A stretch of DNA of 20,947 nt from Plakobranchus ocellatus. Its lineage: Eukaryota > Mollusca > Gastropoda > Plakobranchidae. The stretch spans positions 895,747 to 916,693 of the forward strand of contig BLXT01002187.1 of the NCBI GenBank assembly GCA_019648995.1, given 5' to 3'. The position numbers and the translations under genes are program-made. Below the pieces are notes generated by a model. It worked only from the letters and a program-made list of their open reading frames with translations. It ran no database searches and was not told the origin of the DNA. Shown piece after piece: positions 10,101-16,100 of this stretch (within the stretch, counting starts at the first letter, position 1; every line of letters starts with the position of its first letter).

Positions 10101-13100
10101 ATTGGACAGGAGTATATATCCTCTACACTCTCTGTGTCCTGAAGCATATTTTTGTTTTAATAGGAACTTCATTAAATTGGGTACTTTAATTTTTTTTTCA
10201 ATCAGCATCAGTTTTTATATTCAGGTTTATTCTGCATTTTTATCTAATGTTTCGCATTTTTGACATTGATGTTCCTGAAAAGTTTTCTCAAGGGTAGGCA
10301 TGACTGCAGGTAGAATAACTGATCATCTAAAAAATTGTTTATCCCAAAAAAATGATCTCTCGGTTTTTCAGTAAATTAATTTATTTTAGCACCACAACAA
10401 GATCATTTTGTGAGGCTGCTATTCAAATGACCCATATTTTAATTTTTTTTTGTTTTTTAAATTGTTATTTTCTTTTTTTTTTTGCAACAATAAACTTGAT
10501 AGACAAATATTGGAAACTTGAGCTGCAATGATTTGTGGATGTTCATCAAGAGAGGAGTCACACCTGATACTTTGTCAAGATCAGAGCTCTTGATGTTCAG
10601 GAAAAGAGCAAAGAGTTTTAAAATTGAAAAGGGTGTTCTCTACTATTGCCCATCAAATGATGGTAAAAAGAAGGCAAGGAAAGTCTTGAGGACGGAAAAG
10701 GAAAAACAAGAGCTAATAAAGAAGACGCATTTGGGTGAGAAATGTTAATGACATTGAAATTTAATTTAAAATATAGATTGCTAAATGAATTTAATTTAAA
10801 ACATATCTGTGCTAAAGATAATTTAATTTAAACCATATTTGTCCAATCCTGCCATAGCCTAATTGAGTGAAGTATCTGTGATTTACTTATAACTTCTGAG
10901 ACCGAGTGTCCATGATGCGTACTTACATACTATATGCGCTCTTGTTTCTTTTTACTCTCTCTAAATTTGAGGCTTGGTGACTCAAGTGGTATGATTTGTG
11001 ACTTGATATTTGCAAGGGGCTCTTGTGGTGAATTCATTCCTCACTTTTGTTACCCAACTGAGGATATGATGTCACCTGAAACCCCATTGCATGGCCACAT
11101 GTGGGTAAAAATTAGACTTGATATCATGTAATAGTAAATGGCCAACAAAAAATTGCAATGTTTCCAGAATAGCACATCCTTTGGATAAAACAAACTCAAT
11201 GGCAAAATATGGGATATTTTACAAAATATTTTAATGCATATGCAGAAAATGCATTTTCATGGCCTTGTCTGTTTTCTGCCTTATACAATGGGCAAAAGTG
11301 GCATCAGCATCCGTAGCAGCAAACAGTAGTTGTTTGAGTTATTGTCACTATATTTCCATAAACATAAGTACAATCTGTAAGAGTGGTCCCTCCTATTTTT
11401 CTTTCTTTTTTTTCCCAACTTTTACTGCATTCTGCTGTTGCAGCTGGTGATGTTTTTTATTATTGATAATGTAGGCTTTCAACTTCTACAGCAAAAAAAA
11501 AAGAGAAAAAAAAAACTATTCCTTATAATTTTTGCCACAAATCTAATCTTTTTGATAACCATTTCGTAATAGCAAAATGCTATTTTCAATAAAGCCTCAG
11601 AATTGAATTCCATTTTTTTCCCACTTTTGTGGATGCAACCTGTTATCCTATATACTGGGATCAGGGTTAATAAAATAACCGTGTCTTAGAAATATATATG
11701 AATTGTGATAAGGGAAAATATTCCTCTTTAAAACTGGCATATATGGAAGGAAGGGTCAATATCTATTTTTAAAGGTTCAAATGGGTGATTATTTTCTAAT
11801 TCCATCACCATTTAAAATGGCTGGATGAATACATGACCAGGGCTGTCGCTAAATCTTGCAAAATCAGTACTTACATATCGCTGAGTATATTTATAGTGAT
11901 ATCATTTGTATGGGTAAATTCTCATGGGATGTCTGGAGATTTTTGTTTGCATTGTTCATTAAGCAAAATCATATAAATATTAAAAATAATCTTTGTTGTT
12001 TAAATTCATTGTCGTAAATTCCTTTTTTCTCCCTTAAGAAATTGTAATCAAAATTTACTTTTGTTCCAGGGCCAGGTGGTGATCACTTGAATCCACGTGC
12101 CATGAAAGAGATCTTAAGGACATCTGTGTTTTGGTATGGCATGTCCAGTGATGTTGAAAACTTTGTCTCCCAGTGCTGTCAGTGTCAGCTTCATGAGCAG
12201 TCAAAGCCATCTGAAGAGAGTGACAGACAGGAGACTGCACTAGAGGAAAAAGTGAAGTTATTCCAAGATTATTTTGCTGGCAAGGTCAGTTTTCTTTATT
12301 TCTCTCCATTTATGAGTATTTTTTTTCCTCCTTGCTAAAGAAGGGATGAAGTGAGAACATGGGGTTCATTTGTCATTTATTTTTTCTTTAATGAGCATTT
12401 TTAATGTTTTACAAAAAGAAAAAAAGAATTCTGACATGTTATTTAATGCTTTTAATATAATTCTTGTTTTGTACTATACTGAATTTTCTCAATATTGTAG
12501 TGATCATTGAATTATAAAATACTGTTTTACTTTGTGATATTTTTAATTTGTATGTTAAACTTTTGAATCTGTGCATGTAAGAAATACTCAAATTTTACAA
12601 AGAGATTTTTCATCAAAAAAAGTGTTTTTGCCAAGAAAATCTAATGAACAAAAAAAAAACTTGAAGAGTAGATTACTGTCAGTAACTGTCAGTAAAGCTT
12701 TGATAAAAACAAAACACACTTAAGCTGCATCAATTTGTTCTTTTCTCGATGATATTCCTTAGATGTCAAATTGCTTTTTTTTCTATGACCTAATGTGCCC
12801 TCTTCTGCTGCTTGTTTCAATAGGATATCATCCCAAAGCAAGAGAATTTGGATTTATTGTTTCCCAAGAAAGGTGAGACTCATAAAAGTGCCCATTAAAT
12901 GGCATAAAAGAAGTTTAGATTTCATTATCTGCTTTGTTCTATAAATATGTAAAAAAATTTTGAAGTCAAATTTTAAATAAGTGATCCAAAATTGAGAAAA
13001 CCTTTGCATCATAATTTACATTTCAATAGAAATACACAAATTATGTGTAATTTTTTTTTTTTCCATTTATTATCCCTAAAGCTTTTCCTATCTATGGGTC

Positions 13101-16100
13101 AAAGTTTATTAAGAAAAAAAGTATTAGAGATTGGTATTTCACATAAAAGCTCAGACAATTAGGTTCAGTTTTGGCCTAGTGTAGAGCTTTTTATGTGCGA
13201 TCTAAACATGGCATTGAAGGCTTGGCTTTACAGTTGCTGATTGAATTTAGCCAATGCTTATCCTGTAATTATTTCCTAAGGATAGATCTATGCCCAGTGG
13301 CATACAAACAGTAAATGAGCATTGGAATTGGCGTACTAAATAGTGCCAGATCAATGATTTTACAATCACAACTAATTGGCATCAAAGCTATCCCACATGA
13401 CAGTGGTCATGGAATATTTCTGGTGATAGGAGTAGAAACAAAATAGACTATATTCTCATTTAGAAACAAATCCAAAACACCATCAAAGATCAAAATCACA
13501 GACTGTGATTCAGACCACATCTCAGTCATGTGTAAGTTTGAAATAAAACCTAAGAAATGAAAAAAAGGCAGTGGCCAATCCTGAATTCCAGATGGACTTT
13601 CTAAAATCTGATATAAAGCTAAGAGACAAAATTGCTGTAGCTGTGCAAAACAAATATGAAACTCAGAATCTCAGAGGTAGAGCTATGTTCAGAAATGAAA
13701 AAAATCACCTAATTAAGTCATTGAAAACATATCGAAAAATGATTTAAAAGAGCATAAGCTATGGATAAATAAAGAATGCTAGATTTGATGGAAGAAAAGC
13801 GCCAATAAAAAAATGAAGAAGCCAAGAACAAGGACCTGAACCAAGAAAAAAAAAATTATACAGTGTGGCAAAAGAAGAATGGATTAATTAACCATGTCAG
13901 GTAACAGAGCAATATCGAGATATAGATAGTAAATTCTTGAATGCAAAAATTAACGATGTAAATGGTAAGAAAATCAAATACAGTAGCACTGGCTGCATAA
14001 AATCAAGAAATGGAGCAATGTTAATGGATAAGAGGGAATCGCCAAACAGCTTGGCAGAATATGTTGAAGATCTTTCAAAGGTGATAGGTGTGAAAAACCT
14101 GACATAAGGAAAAATATACAGAGTTCAACTACCCTTTAAGACGAGGTAAAGGCGCCAATACAGATTGTGCAAAATCGAAAAGCCACAGGACCAGATAACA
14201 TACTAATGAAAATAATTACAGTATCAGATAACTAAGGAATAGATATGACGACAAAACTCTTAATAAATACAATATAGGATAGTGGTTCAATCCCTGAAGA
14301 TCTTTGTACATCTGTCTTTATGGTACTGCCTAAACATCGGGAGCAACAGAATGTGAACTCCATATAATTATCAGTTCAATGGACCATTTTACAAAAAAAT
14401 ATGTGTTTTGATGTATTGAGTGTGCAAGAATCTAAGACCAGAAATGTCCACCAAACAGTTTGGCTTTGAACCTGATAAAAGAACTAGAAAAACAATATTC
14501 ACTTTGTCAATGCTTATATAAATGGAAAAGTGTATAGAAATGCAAAAGGACACTCATCTCTGCTTCATTGTTTATTCTAGGGCCTAAGACAAAGTAAAAC
14601 ATGGAGAGCTGTTTCATATGTTAGAAAAATACATTGAGCTAAAAATCTGAGAGTAATAAGAAAAATGTACAGGCATCAAATACACCTGTAAGAATTGAAG
14701 GAGAACACAGTGATTTCAAATCCATCAAAAGAGATGGGAGGCAGGCACGCATAATGTCTTTTTAGTTTATGTAGTGTTTCTGGTTTAAAAGTAATTGGAG
14801 AAAATCTTAATCTCAGGTTTTCATACCATAATCTGGTAAAAAACTTAGGTTCTATAGACCTAGAGTTTGAAAGAAGGAGCCTGTATTTGAATGTAAAGAA
14901 AACTGAATGCATGGTCATCTCAAGAATTCCTCAATCCCCAAATGCAATCTCATTAATGAAGAAGGAAAAAATCAAACGAGTTACTGGATTCAAATTTCTA
15001 GGGTACCTGATAACATCAGATGGAAGATGCAAAATGAAATACAAAAAAGAATAGCCATGGCTAAAAATGCATTCCAAAAGACGAAACCAATACTGACAAA
15101 ACGAAAAGGAAAAGTATGGACACCAAAATAAGGGTAACAAAAACATGCATGATCTATACCATTATAAGCAGTCGAAATGTATTTTATCGGAAGAATGATG
15201 AGGATATCATGGACGGAAAAAAGTTAAGGAATTGGTAGGAAAAGAAGCTAATCTTGAACGATCATTTATTAAGCATAAGACATAGTTAACTACAATTTTT
15301 TAAGTCAAATTTGCCAATACAAGAGTTAAGAACATTTAGCAATCACTAGAAAGATTGAAAAACAAAAGCAGTAGAGGTAAACAGAGAATAACTTTTATTG
15401 AAAGTCTTTACTCGTGGGCAATAGGTAATAGTATTATCAGCAGCCTTATCAGGCTAACTTACAATAGGTTTGAGTGGAGGGACATAATTGCCTATGTCTG
15501 TTCCAGGGCATTTAAAAAAGAGGAAAATCTTTAGTAGAACTTTATTGAATCAGGCCTCTTTATTTTTTATAAGTCACTTCACAACATCCTGAAGGAAATT
15601 GCACGACACAGGAGTTTTAATTCCTAAGAGATGACAGCAGTTGTTTCAAAAAGAATATGCAGAGGAATGGTGCTTTAGGCAGGCAGGCTAAAGAATTTTT
15701 AAACTAGCATCTGAGTGAGAATAGCTAGAGAAACAAAATTTGATGCAATTTTGAAATCAGCAACCCATAAAGATAGTGTAGTATAATTTAAGTTTAAATA
15801 GATATTATTGCATTAGAGGCCAATTTTTCTTTTCATAATCTGTTAATCTAGGATAGATTTCTAAAACATTGAGGTAGATAGACAGGACCATATACATGCA
15901 GAAATGAGGCAGGTACAATGTTGGTACAGTGCTTAGCCCAAACACAACCTGCTATGAATTATTGAGGTGCACCTCTAAATTCTTTCTCTTCATATTAAGG
16001 TTTGTTCTGTATTTTTATCTATAATCTAATTTTCCTTTTATGCACTTACTCTCAGAATTATTTTCAATGGTAGGCATTGATTAATTTTTCGACATGTGTA

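Larger units (their letters stand above)
7781..10502. other. Intron 6, repeat-rich, no gene
   Basis: About 2.7 kb. It holds the tRNA-like remnant, triplet repeats, a possible LTR and one copy of a diverged duplicated segment. A cluster of long A/T runs lies at 8450-8660. Confidence 0.5.

Noticed and set aside
10934..11131. Open frame between the two halves of domain B
   Set aside because: No family likeness, and splicing it in would interrupt the zinc site.
14676..15146. Open frames on both strands in the LINE region as host genes
   Set aside because: Those on the + strand are pieces of the decayed LINE reverse transcriptase; those on the minus strand are their mirror images.
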